Assembly (NCBI GenBank): GCA_947258435.1
Contig: CAMYID010000023.1
Coordinates: forward strand, 211,119 to 275,118
Length of the DNA stretch: 64,000 nucleotides
Source of the DNA: an uncultured Alphaproteobacteria bacterium
Lineage (GTDB): Bacteria > Pseudomonadota > Alphaproteobacteria > UBA11222
Reading direction: 5' to 3'
Positions 36,027-45,013 of this stretch are shown in pieces. The notes under the pieces are model-generated. The model saw only the letters and a list, made by a program, of their open reading frames with translations, did not search any database and was not told the DNA's origin. Numbering within the stretch: the stretch's first letter is position 1; every line of letters starts with the position of its first letter. Both the position numbers and the translations under genes were made by a program.

Positions 36027-38420
36027 TTATCTTCCCTGCGATACGATCTTGAAAAACTCGGACGGATTCACCCGCAACGCCGCACCGGTCGGGCAGGCGC
36101 GAACGCACGAAGCACCCCCTTCAATATCCTTGCACATATCGCATTTGACGGCCTTTTTCGCGCCCCCCTTGCCATGCGCCGCAAGCCATTCCGCATCCGG
36201 CTGCCCCGGCCCCGGCCCGCGGCCGAACAGCAGCCATTGCAACAGCCCCGGCTTCTTGGGCTGCGGCGCCGCCATGTGGATCACACCGTAAGGGCAGTTC
36301 CGCTCGCAATTGCCACAGCCAATGCAGGAATCGCTGACATAAACCTCGCCATTCGGATTACGCCGCAGCGCATCGGGCGGACAATCCACCATGCAATGAG
36401 GATGCTCGCAATGCCGGCAGGATGTCGGCACATGAATCGACTCATAAGTCGGCCCGGCCTCCCGATTCAGGCGCGATTGCCCAAAATGGGTTTCCGCACA
36501 CGCTTTTTCACAATTATCGCAGCGGACACACAAGGCCTCATCGATCAGCAACACATCCGTTGCCTCCCCAAGCCCCTGTTCAACCAGGAACTGGATAATC
36601 CCGCCCGCCTGCGGCTGCTTGGTGCTTTCGATATTTTCAAGCATCCGGCCGCGATATTTTTCTTCCATCAGCTCCCGCACTGACGGGTTGCGCTCCATCA
36701 GCTGCTGAAATTTCTCCCCGTCCAGCCGCAGCGCCTCGACCGGCACCGCGGCCTTGATGGTCGCTGAACGCGGCGCATTGCTGATCAGCGCCATCTCGCC
36801 GACATAATTGCCCGCCGCGACATAGGAAATCACCGATTCCTTACCACCGATCTCGCGCGAGACGGTCACCGAACCACGCTGGATCAGATACAGGCAGTCC
36901 CCTGCGTCCCCTTCCCGGAACAGCACATCGCCCTGATCGAACTCTTCGACCTGAACTGCGTGAATAAGCTCCTCAAGTTCCTCCATCGGGATGCCGGGCG
37001 CGATATAGGTCTGGATCTGCCGGCCAACGGCCACCTCATCCATAACGCGCTTGACCGCCTCCACCGAGTTGATCAGCTTGATCATTGTCCGGCGCGGCGT
37101 TTCGATCAGCAGCGAAGGCTGTGAGGCCAGCACCGTCGCTGTCCGCCGGCGCCCGGACAGCAGCCCCATTTCACCGAAGAACGCCCCCTGCCCGAGCCCG
37201 ACGGTAACGGAAGGATCGTCGGGATTGACCTGAATATCGACGCCGCCATCCACGATCGAGAAGAAGCTGTTGGTATAGTCGTTGCGCTCAAACACAATAT
37301 CGCCCTTGGTGGGCGTGTGAACATCGCTATCGATCAGAAATTCGCGCAGTTGCAAGGTCGTCAGCCCCGCCAGCAGCGGTACCGAATCCTGAATATGTGC
37401 AATCACCTCATCAACCGGCGGATTGCCCGGGAGATTGCGGAATTTTTCCTCAAGCAGCGGCTCATCCGCAGGTTTGACGTGATTGCCCTGTATATATTCG
37501 ACAACCTCATAGCCCTGGTTCATCGCCTGCTTGATCAGCGGATAACCCGCCAGCGCACCGATGATGTAGAGCCCGGGCACATTGGATTCATATTCGCCAC
37601 TTAATTCAGGTAGTGCCGCCGGGTCATCGCTGGGAAATTCGATCCCGCAGCTTTCCACGAATTTACGGGGCGGAATAGCGCCAAGCCGCGCAATCACACG
37701 GTTGCAGGCAACCTTGGTCTCACCTTGCGGCGTTTTAAGGATGATACCATCATCTTCGACCCGCAAAGGCGACGCACTGTAAAGGCACTCAAGCTCGCCC
37801 TTTTCGATGGCAGCGGTAATCAACGAATTATTACCCTGCTTCGCACGGGCGAATTCGTCGCGGCGATTGACGATGACAACATTGTTCTGCTTCGACAGTG
37901 CCACCGCATTTTCAATCGCGGCATCACCCGCACCGACCACGACGATCGTTTCATCGGCATATTCATCAGGGTCGTCGAGCTGATACTGGATCCATTCGCG
38001 ATCCTCGCCCTCCACCCCCATCTTGCGCAGGTTACCCTGCAGGCCAATCGCAAAAATAACGAATTCGCAGGTCAGCGTATCGCCATTGCCCAATGTCAGC
38101 GTGAAGTCGCCCTTACTGCCGCTGATCGCCGTAACTTCAGCCTTGTAGCGGACATTGACCACATGCTTTGCGGCTTCATCGTCCCAGGTCTGCAGAATGT
38201 CTTCGCGAATCCCCATGGCAAAGGACATATCGCTGCGCAGCGGCAGGATATCGGGCGTTGCCATGACAAGCTTGCCCTTCTGATACTTGTAGATCGTATC
38301 AGACAGATGATCGGTCTGTTCCAGAAGCACATGAGACACACCGGTAACGGCGGCATGACCGGCCGCACTCAAGCCGCCAGGCCCGGATCCAACGATCGCT
38401 ACCTTAAAATGCTCCCCCAC
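36027..38420 (-). CDS. FAD/NAD(P) oxidoreductase fused to two cNMP domains and a four-cluster ferredoxin module
   Basis: A 797-residue cytoplasmic fusion. Residues 7-35 hold the FAD loop GSGPGGLSAA, and 160-172 the NAD(P) loop VVGAGDAAIENA. The thioredoxin-reductase-like fold has no CxxC. Two cyclic-nucleotide-binding domains follow, with phosphate cassettes FGEMGLLSGRRRTATV (415-430) and VGEMALISNAPRSATI (540-555), both with the expected Arg. The C-terminus has cysteine sets for up to four [4Fe-4S] clusters (CVRCDNCEKAC, CRHCEHPHCMVDC, CIGCGNCERNC, CDMC with CVRAC). It likely passes electrons from NAD(P)H to the membrane, or back, under control of a nucleotide. The start is GTG at 38420 after AAGAGGG. 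Confidence 0.88.
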   Translation of the reverse strand: MGEHFKVAIVGSGPGGLSAAGHAAVTGVSHVLLEQTDHLSDTIYKYQKGKLVMATPDILPLRSDMSFAMGIREDILQTWDDEAAKHVVNVRYKAEVTAISGSKGDFTLTLGNGDTLTCEFVIFAIGLQGNLRKMGVEGEDREWIQYQLDDPDEYADETIVVVGAGDAAIENAVALSKQNNVVIVNRRDEFARAKQGNNSLITAAIEKGELECLYSASPLRVEDDGIILKTPQGETKVACNRVIARLGAIPPRKFVESCGIEFPSDDPAALPELSGEYESNVPGLYIIGALAGYPLIKQAMNQGYEVVEYIQGNHVKPADEPLLEEKFRNLPGNPPVDEVIAHIQDSVPLLAGLTTLQLREFLIDSDVHTPTKGDIVFERNDYTNSFFSIVDGGVDIQVNPDDPSVTVGLGQGAFFGEMGLLSGRRRTATVLASQPSLLIETPRRTMIKLINSVEAVKRVMDEVAVGRQIQTYIAPGIPMEELEELIHAVQVEEFDQGDVLFREGDAGDCLYLIQRGSVTVSREIGGKESVISYVAAGNYVGEMALISNAPRSATIKAAVPVEALRLDGEKFQQLMERNPSVRELMEEKYRGRMLENIESTKQPQAGGIIQFLVEQGLGEATDVLLIDEALCVRCDNCEKACAETHFGQSRLNREAGPTYESIHVPTSCRHCEHPHCMVDCPPDALRRNPNGEVYVSDSCIGCGNCERNCPYGVIHMAAPQPKKPGLLQWLLFGRGPGPGQPDAEWLAAHGKGGAKKAVKCDMCKDIEGGASCVRACPTGAALRVNPSEFFKIVSQGR

Positions 38421-38474
38421 ACGACCCTCTTTGTTATCGGTACACCCGTCAGGCGCCAGTAAAATTGATCGACC

Positions 38475-38497
38475 AGTATTTCTAGCGAATCAATACT
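38475..38497. promoter_or_regulatory. inverted repeat upstream of the redox operon
   Basis: AGTATT (38475-38480) and AATACT (38492-38497) form a dyad with an 11-base centre, about 55-77 bases before the GTG of the first cluster gene. It is a candidate operator. No clear sigma-70 hexamers are seen around it. Confidence 0.3.
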
Positions 38498-38665
38498 ATC
38501 CGCCCCAGCATGTCATGAACAATATTTCCATGATGCGGCAAAAACATTAAGCACAACGACAAACTTTACCCGCAATTCCCGAGATTTAAGCCGGTTTGTT
38601 GCACGACCGCCACAAATTCGCCCTTATTGCCTGCGATTTTCCACACTTTGCCGCTACGCACTAAT

Positions 38666-40189
38666 CTATTCAAGAGCTGCTATACTCCGCGAAATCGCCT
38701 GGGCCTCCATGCTGCCTTCAGGCAATAGCGTGCGCAGTTGTTCCCAATAAGCCCGGGCCTGCGCGTTATCGCCGCCCTGGGCGGCATGCACACCCAGAAG
38801 CCAGAGCGCCTGCCGGTGTTCAGGCGCAATCGCGAGAATCTTCTGCAACAATTCCGCAAAGCGATCGCTTACCGGATCCGCCTCGCCAGCAGCCTGCAAC
38901 GCCTCCGCATAACCGCCAAGCACATCGAGATCGCCCGGCGCGGTCGCCGCCGCACGCCCGAAAGCCACAATCGCATCATCGGTCCGGCCAAGCACATTGT
39001 ATGCGCGTGCCAGACGCAGCCATCCCTGCGTATTCTCCGGCTCCTCTTTTTCCAGGCGGTCCGCAAGCCGGGTCACCATCCCCTCGATCATGGATTGCCG
39101 ATCGCCTTCGGACATCTGCGCGGCGGCGGCCATATCCTCCGCACTCGGGCCCGAAATATTGGGACCTGAAGCCATCATCGGCGGACCGGACGGCTGTTCT
39201 GCCTGTCCTGAAGATACGGAAGATGTCGCTTCTGCCCCTGCCCCGGATGCCGTGCCGGTCGCGGGCGCAGCGGCCGGCTTTTGCAGCAGCTCAGCCACAT
39301 CGAGTTGCAAGATACGGGCAGCTTCATCAATTTGCTGACGGACAGCACCCTGCCAGGGCGCATCCGGTTCGGCATCATTGACAAGCGCAACCCAGTCATT
39401 CAGCGCACCGCGCAGATCGCCTGACTGCGCCCGCTCAACGCCGAGATAAAAACGCGCGCGCGGTTCCGACGGCACAATCTCAAGCACTTGCCGGAACTGC
39501 GCCGCCGCCTGGGGCGTAATCTCACCTTCCGCGGCGAACACCAATGCCTCGGCATATTCGGCAAGCACCATCGGTGCCCGTCGCCCCTCAAGCAGGTCCA
39601 CCGCCTTTCGATAGGCTCCGACAGCCGCCTTGTAATCACCCATCGACGAATAAGACCGGCCAAGCAGCATCCAGCCTGAAAGATCTTCCGGATTCTGTTC
39701 AAGCCGGCCCGCAAGCTGCCCCACAAGGGCACTCATATCCATATGCTCTTCATCAGCGCCGCGTACCTGCGCCACAAGAGAGGCAGGCTTCAGCTCCGGG
39801 CTGCCGACATTGAAATAAATCGCAAAGGCGGCACCGGGCATAAACAGCAGCAGCGCGACAGCAAGCCCCCAGCGCCATATCGCAGCAGGAGCAGGGACGG
39901 ACCGATCAGCGGGAGCGGCACCTTGCACCCCCGTATCGGGTTCGGTGCCGGTATCGGCCACAGCCAGCATCCGCCGCTTGATTTCGATTTCCGCCGCGGT
40001 TGCATTATCGGCACTGATCAGCCCGCGTGCGCGATCGGCGGCGACCTCAGACAATTGCGCGCGATAAACCTGTAAGGCATGCGCGTCCCGGCGCTGCCCC
40101 GCACGCTGATGACGCAGGAGCGGAAGCAGGATCAGGGCGATGGCAGCAAGCGACATGAAAGCCGCGATAATCCAGAAAGTGACAGGCAT
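38666..40189 (-). CDS. ccmI: cytochrome c biogenesis protein CcmI (CycH)
   Basis: A 507-residue inner-membrane protein that delivers apocytochrome c to the haem ligation machinery. Two N-terminal helices (FWIIAAFMSLAAIALILLPLL and WRWGLAVALLLFMPGAAFAIYF) flank the cytoplasmic leucine-zipper-like loop HALQVYRAQLSEVAADRARGLIS, the classical CcmI start. The periplasmic part holds TPR repeats such as SGWMLLGRSYSSMGDYKAA and QGWLRLARAYNVLGRTDDA. No other ccm gene is in the window. It sits 245 bases upstream of the multihaem cluster on the same strand, which needs c-haem maturation. Confidence 0.88.
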   Translation of the reverse strand: MPVTFWIIAAFMSLAAIALILLPLLRHQRAGQRRDAHALQVYRAQLSEVAADRARGLISADNATAAEIEIKRRMLAVADTGTEPDTGVQGAAPADRSVPAPAAIWRWGLAVALLLFMPGAAFAIYFNVGSPELKPASLVAQVRGADEEHMDMSALVGQLAGRLEQNPEDLSGWMLLGRSYSSMGDYKAAVGAYRKAVDLLEGRRAPMVLAEYAEALVFAAEGEITPQAAAQFRQVLEIVPSEPRARFYLGVERAQSGDLRGALNDWVALVNDAEPDAPWQGAVRQQIDEAARILQLDVAELLQKPAAAPATGTASGAGAEATSSVSSGQAEQPSGPPMMASGPNISGPSAEDMAAAAQMSEGDRQSMIEGMVTRLADRLEKEEPENTQGWLRLARAYNVLGRTDDAIVAFGRAAATAPGDLDVLGGYAEALQAAGEADPVSDRFAELLQKILAIAPEHRQALWLLGVHAAQGGDNAQARAYWEQLRTLLPEGSMEAQAISRSIAALE

Positions 40190-40347
40190 GGAAAGAGCCG
40201 TAGCACAAGCCCGTGCACTTGTTAATCCACTCCATCATGCAATGACGCTTTCGTCACATTTTCCATGAATTTACGTGCAAGAGGCGTAGTGCGTATTCAA
40301 GCCTGGATGCGGCAATATGGCCCTGCCCTAACCGGCGTGACGCACTG

Positions 40348-40947
40348 TCAGGCGTGCCCCGACTGGCCCGACAGGCTGGACGGGTCCACCCCGAGCTTGG
40401 CCAGCGCCATATCCCATTTTGCGCCCATATCGGGCGAAAACAGAATATCTGAATCCTCATCGCAATGCAGCCAGGCATTTGCCTGCATCTCCGCCTCAAG
40501 CTGTCCGGGACCCCATCCTGCATAGCCAAGCGCAACAACCGACTGCACAGGTCCCTTGCCGTCCGCAATCGCCCGTAAAATCTCAATACTCGCGGTCAGG
40601 CCGATTTCGTCTGATACCGGCAGCGTGACTTCATCGAGAAAGAAATCGCGCGAATGCAGTACAAAGCCCCGCTCGGTTTCGACCGGCCCGCCAAGCTGCA
40701 CCGGCTGATCCGCTGTCTCGGGCGTGCATTGCAGCCCGATCTGTTCCACCAATTCAGACAAGCGCAAATCGCCCGCATGCTTGTTGATGATGATCCCGAG
40801 CGCACCGGATGGCGAATGCGCGCACATGAAGATAACCGTCTTGCGAAAACGCGGATCACTCATATCGGGCATGGCGATTAGCAGCTTCCCCTCAAGCCAG
40901 GGGCCGCCGCCGGGACGTCCAAATTGAGGTGTTGCATCAAACGGCAT
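40348..40947 (-). CDS. YqgE/AlgH family protein
   Basis: A 199-residue protein of the UPF0301 family. GKLLIAMPDMSDPRF near residue 20, SGALGIIINK and the central VQLGGPVETERGFVLH with the C-terminal GYAGWGPGQLEAEM are typical. The molecular role is not established; AlgH was linked to alginate regulation in Pseudomonas, but most members are uncharacterised. It stands alone between ccmI and the acyl-CoA dehydrogenases. Confidence 0.92.
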   Translation of the reverse strand: MPFDATPQFGRPGGGPWLEGKLLIAMPDMSDPRFRKTVIFMCAHSPSGALGIIINKHAGDLRLSELVEQIGLQCTPETADQPVQLGGPVETERGFVLHSRDFFLDEVTLPVSDEIGLTASIEILRAIADGKGPVQSVVALGYAGWGPGQLEAEMQANAWLHCDEDSDILFSPDMGAKWDMALAKLGVDPSSLSGQSGHA

Positions 40948-41135
40948 CTCTATCGCTCTGATTCATCTACAAAAAATGTCTCTATCGCTGCTTTTCCGCC
41001 CCTGCCGAAATAGCAAGACAGCAGATACGGAATGAGATCGGGGTTATGGCAGCGTTTTTCAAGCGGTCACAGGATCGCCACCGGTAACCGCTAACCGGAC
41101 TCCTCCACATTTATATACTGACTTGCATTTTGTAA

Positions 41136-42215
41136 TCAGTCATTTGCAGTCATTACTTCCCACAAATTATCAGCCCCGATCTCGACCACGCGTCTGCCAA
41201 GGGCTTCGGCCCAGCGTTCACCGGTGCCATATTCCGCCCGCCAGGACCAAAGCCGCCGGGTCGAAAAATGCAGGATATGCTCATAGGTAAAACCAAACGC
41301 GCCATGCGCCTGATGGGCGATGCTGGCGGCCTTGCCCGCCGCCTCGCCAGCGCGGGCCTTGCCCGCCGCAATGCGAAACCAGGCATCGTCCAGCACGCCG
41401 CTCTGCAACGCCAGATCAACCGCGGCACAAGCCGATGATCCGGCCGCGCCCACCGCAGCCACCTCATCGGCAAGCTGCGCGAGATTTTGCTGCACCGCCT
41501 GAAACTTGCCGATGGGCTTGCCGAACTGCACCCTGTCATTCGCGTACAGAACCGATTCATGCAGCGCCCGCTCAAGCGCACCGCCGATCTGCGCTGTCCG
41601 GATCAGCGCCCCGAACAACGTCACCGCATCAGCGGGCAGATTATCGATCGTTCCCGCCACATTGACTGGCGCATTGTCAAAGCGCAGCGTATCACGCGGC
41701 TCGCGCGCCATATTCTGGCTTGATGTGATATTAAACTCGCCTTTGGCCACAAGGCCGACCCGCACCGCACCCTCTGCCGGGGCGACCACCACGACATGGT
41801 CGACCTGCCCGCCCCAGGGCACACGCGGACATTCCCCGTCCACGCGCCAGCCATCCGGTTCACGTGTCAGCCGCAGCGGTGCACCATCGCTACCGCCCGC
41901 GATACTCATGGGTCCGTGGGGCGGTTCGATGCCCGCGCGGTCCAGTAGCCAACTTGCCAATATCGTTTCGGCAAGCGGAATCGGTGCTGAATAACGCCCT
42001 GCCCCATGCAGCACCACCCGCGCATCGAGCCAGCCGCATCCGACGCCGCCATGGGCTTCGGATACAAGCGGCATGGTCAGGCCGTTTTCCTCAACGGCAT
42101 GCCAAAGCGCGGCGGGCCATTCCCCCTGCTCCGCCGCAATCAGCAGCTCGGTGGTCATCAGATCCTCAAACAGCCGATTGACGGTATCGGCCAGCATTGT
42201 ACGTACTTCACTCAT
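41136..42215 (-). CDS. acyl-CoA dehydrogenase family protein (smaller partner)
   Basis: A 359-residue acyl-CoA dehydrogenase-like protein, shorter than the usual 380-390. The N-terminal helical domain ends with GLTMPLVSEAHGGVGCG, and the C-terminal domain has RVQFGKPIGKFQAVQQNLAQLADEV (FAD-side helix) and HQAHGAFGFTYEHILHF, with no obvious catalytic glutamate at the usual place. It lies 18 bases downstream of a second dehydrogenase. Paired genes like this form heterotetramers in sterol and bile-acid side-chain breakdown; a similar pairing is inferred. Confidence 0.84.
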   Translation of the reverse strand: MSEVRTMLADTVNRLFEDLMTTELLIAAEQGEWPAALWHAVEENGLTMPLVSEAHGGVGCGWLDARVVLHGAGRYSAPIPLAETILASWLLDRAGIEPPHGPMSIAGGSDGAPLRLTREPDGWRVDGECPRVPWGGQVDHVVVVAPAEGAVRVGLVAKGEFNITSSQNMAREPRDTLRFDNAPVNVAGTIDNLPADAVTLFGALIRTAQIGGALERALHESVLYANDRVQFGKPIGKFQAVQQNLAQLADEVAAVGAAGSSACAAVDLALQSGVLDDAWFRIAAGKARAGEAAGKAASIAHQAHGAFGFTYEHILHFSTRRLWSWRAEYGTGERWAEALGRRVVEIGADNLWEVMTAND

Positions 42216-42233
42216 AATCTTATCTGCCCCGGA

Positions 42234-43409
42234 TTACCTGAGACCCAGCCCGCGCGCGATGATGCCGCGCAGAATTTCGCGCGTCCCGCCCCTCAGGGAA
42301 TAGGACACAGAATTCTGAATCAGAAAGCCCATCACCTGCTCAAGATCGCTGCCTTCGCCCAGTTTCGGCTCCAAATCGAACACCTGTTGCGCGATAGTCG
42401 GTATTTCCTGCTCGAACACCGCGCCAAGATCCTTGACGATCGACCCCTCAAGCGCGGGATCTTCCCCGGCATTGAGCTTGCCTGCCACCGATACCGACAT
42501 CTGCCGCAAGGTCGCAAGGTGGGCGACAAGCCGCCCGACCGCAGCATGCCCTTGCGGGGTGGGACTGGCGGCAAGCGCACGGATCATTTCCAGCACAAGC
42601 TGGATACTTGAGAGATACCGTTCCGGGCCGCTGCGTTCGAAGGCCAGTTCCGCCATCACCTGCGCCCATCCTCCATGTTCAGTACCGACAACGGCACTGT
42701 CCGGAACAAAGGCATCCTCAAAGATTACCTCGTTAAAATGATGCTCGCCGAGCATACTGATAATCGGGCGCACCGTGATGCCGTTCTTTTCCTTCAGATC
42801 GGTGCCATCGGCCTCGCGCAGATCGATCAAAAACTGGGTCAGCCCGTCATGCCGGTTATCGGGGTTATTACGCGTGCGCAGCAGGGCAATCATCACATGT
42901 GCGGTATGGGCACCGCTTGTCCAGATCTTGCTGCCATTGATGCGGTACCCGCCATCCACCTTGGTTGCCCGGGTGCGGACAGACGCCAGATCCGACCCGC
43001 TATCGGGTTCGCTCATACCGATGCAGTAAAACATCTCGCCGCGTGTGACGGGAGGCAGATATTTCTGGCGCTGCTCTTCTGTTCCGAAATTCAGCAGCAA
43101 CGGCCCGCTTTGGCGGTCGGCGATCCAGTGCGCGCCGACCGGCGCACCGGCAACGAGCATTTCCTCGAGCATTACATAGCGTTCAAACGACGTCCGTTCA
43201 TGACCGCCATATTTTTTTGGCCAGACCATGCCAATCCAGCCCCGCTCCCCCATTTTACGGCTGAAATCAGGATCCGAGCCGCTCCAGCTTTGCGCCCGGT
43301 CAAGCGGCTTGCGCGCCGCATTATGCTCAGCCAGAAACTCCCGCACCTCGCGGCGCAGCTCGGCTGCGGCAGGTGGCAGTTCCACCGGATCGAAACTGAA
43401 AGTCTGCAT
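42234..43409 (-). CDS. acyl-CoA dehydrogenase family protein (larger partner)
   Basis: A 391-residue acyl-CoA dehydrogenase. GWIGMVWPKKYGG, the FAD-binding CIGMSEPDSGSDLASVRTRA and the hydrophobic segment KIWTSGAHTAHVMIALLRT are intact. The C-terminus SLRGGTREILRGIIARGLGL has Arg where many family members keep the catalytic Glu, a feature also seen in heteromeric dehydrogenases that use another residue. It is immediately upstream of the shorter dehydrogenase and probably acts with it. The ATG at 43409 follows AAGGGAG; a GTG two codons earlier is less likely. Confidence 0.87.
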   Translation of the reverse strand: MQTFSFDPVELPPAAAELRREVREFLAEHNAARKPLDRAQSWSGSDPDFSRKMGERGWIGMVWPKKYGGHERTSFERYVMLEEMLVAGAPVGAHWIADRQSGPLLLNFGTEEQRQKYLPPVTRGEMFYCIGMSEPDSGSDLASVRTRATKVDGGYRINGSKIWTSGAHTAHVMIALLRTRNNPDNRHDGLTQFLIDLREADGTDLKEKNGITVRPIISMLGEHHFNEVIFEDAFVPDSAVVGTEHGGWAQVMAELAFERSGPERYLSSIQLVLEMIRALAASPTPQGHAAVGRLVAHLATLRQMSVSVAGKLNAGEDPALEGSIVKDLGAVFEQEIPTIAQQVFDLEPKLGEGSDLEQVMGFLIQNSVSYSLRGGTREILRGIIARGLGLR

Positions 43410-43462
43410 CGTCACTCCCTTTTACATACGCTTGTTCACCTGGCTTTATTCACTCACCGTGA

Positions 43463-44845
43463 CTAAACGCGCAGGATCTTGCCCGGATTCATCAGGTTGT
43501 TTGGATCGAACGCCAGCTTCACCGCACGCATCGCACTTACCGCTTCGCCATGTTCGGCATCCAGAAACTGCATCTTGCCCATGCCGATACCATGCTCTCC
43601 CGTGCAGGTGCCATCCATCGCCAGCGCCCGCAGGATAAGCCGCTCATTGAACGCCTTGCAGCGCGCCACCTCGTCCGCGTCATCGGGATCGAAGGTCAGC
43701 AATGTATGAAAGTTGCCGTCCCCCACATGGCCGATGATCGGCGCATCGATCCCGCTTTCTGCAAGATCGCGCTGGGTGTCTTCAATGCATTCGGCAAGTC
43801 GCGAGATCGGCACGCAGACATCGGTCGGCATGCCCTTCTTGCCCGGATACATGGCAAGCGCGGCGTAATAGGCGGTATGGCGCGCCTCCCACAGCTTGCT
43901 TCGTGCCTCAGGCCGTGTCGCCCAGTCAAAATCACCGCCGCCAAACCCCGCGGCAATCTCACCAAACCGTTCCGCCTGTTCGCGCACACCGTCATCTGTA
44001 CCATGAAATTCCAGGAAGAGGGTCGGCTGCTCGACCAGGTCAAGCTTTGAATAGGCATTGATACCGGCGATCGACTTGGCATCAATGAGTTCGATCCGCG
44101 CGACCGGCAGGCCCGACTGGATCGTCAGGATCGTGGCGTTCACAGCGCTTGCCACATCCGGGAAACCGCAGGTCGCAGCCGATATCGCCTCGGGTATGCC
44201 GTAAAGCCTGACCGCAACCTCCGTAATGATACCCAGCGTGCCCTCCGAGCCCACGAAAAGCCGTGTCAGATCGTAGCCCGAGGATGTCTTGCGCGCCCGG
44301 CGCGCGGTGCGCACCACCCGTCCATCCGCCAGCACAACCGTCAGGCCCAGAACATTTTCGCGCATCGCACCGTAACGCACCGCATTGGTGCCTGACGCAC
44401 CGGTTGCCGCCATACCGCCGAGCGACGCATCGGCTCCCGGGTCGATCGGGAAGAACAGCCCCGTATCACGCAGATATTCGTTCAGCGTCTTGCGGGTAAC
44501 CCCCGCCTCCACGACACAATCGCTATCTTCCGCATTGACCTTGAGAATGCGGTCCATGCCCGACAGATCGACACATACACCCCCATTGACGGCGGCAACA
44601 TGCCCCTCCAGCGAGGTGCCGGTGCCAAACGGGATCAGCGGCACATCATGTTCGGCACAGATTCTGACAATAGCAACCACCTCATCGGTCGATTGGGCAA
44701 AAGCAACCGCGTCCGGCGCCTGCGCCCGGTGATAGGATTCATCCCGCCCATGCTGCTCGCGCACCGCGGCAGACGTGGACAGGCGATCCCCCAGAAGCGC
44801 CTGCAACGCCGTGATCGCATCTGCTTTTCGCGCGGCCTCGCCCAT
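43463..44845 (-). CDS. FAD-linked oxidase (D-lactate/glycolate dehydrogenase type)
   Basis: A 460-residue flavoprotein. The FAD-binding PCMH domain shows PFGTGTSLEGH, FFPIDPGADASLGGMAATGASGTNAVRYG and the C-terminal FAD-oxidase domain shows GHVGDGNFHTLL and DGTCTGEHGIGMGK, which carry the active-site histidines. It belongs to the GlcD/LldD-like D-2-hydroxy-acid dehydrogenase group; the acid is not known. The start ATG at 44845 follows GAGGGAA; the upstream frame to 44932 has no homology. It is 53 bases upstream of the acyl-CoA dehydrogenase pair. Confidence 0.88.
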   Translation of the reverse strand: MGEAARKADAITALQALLGDRLSTSAAVREQHGRDESYHRAQAPDAVAFAQSTDEVVAIVRICAEHDVPLIPFGTGTSLEGHVAAVNGGVCVDLSGMDRILKVNAEDSDCVVEAGVTRKTLNEYLRDTGLFFPIDPGADASLGGMAATGASGTNAVRYGAMRENVLGLTVVLADGRVVRTARRARKTSSGYDLTRLFVGSEGTLGIITEVAVRLYGIPEAISAATCGFPDVASAVNATILTIQSGLPVARIELIDAKSIAGINAYSKLDLVEQPTLFLEFHGTDDGVREQAERFGEIAAGFGGGDFDWATRPEARSKLWEARHTAYYAALAMYPGKKGMPTDVCVPISRLAECIEDTQRDLAESGIDAPIIGHVGDGNFHTLLTFDPDDADEVARCKAFNERLILRALAMDGTCTGEHGIGMGKMQFLDAEHGEAVSAMRAVKLAFDPNNLMNPGKILRV

Positions 44846-45013
44846 TGCCAGTTCCCTCGTTTCGCTCCTGCCGCCGGGGCGGCATGTTTGTTCATTACCC
44901 CTATTATTAGCGCAGCTGCCGCGCAAACGCACCTGCTTCGCACGGGCCGGGGATTATCGGGCAATTAACCATTCCGGCCATAGGCTGGAGCGGGCGATCA
45001 AGCGGAGGAAATG

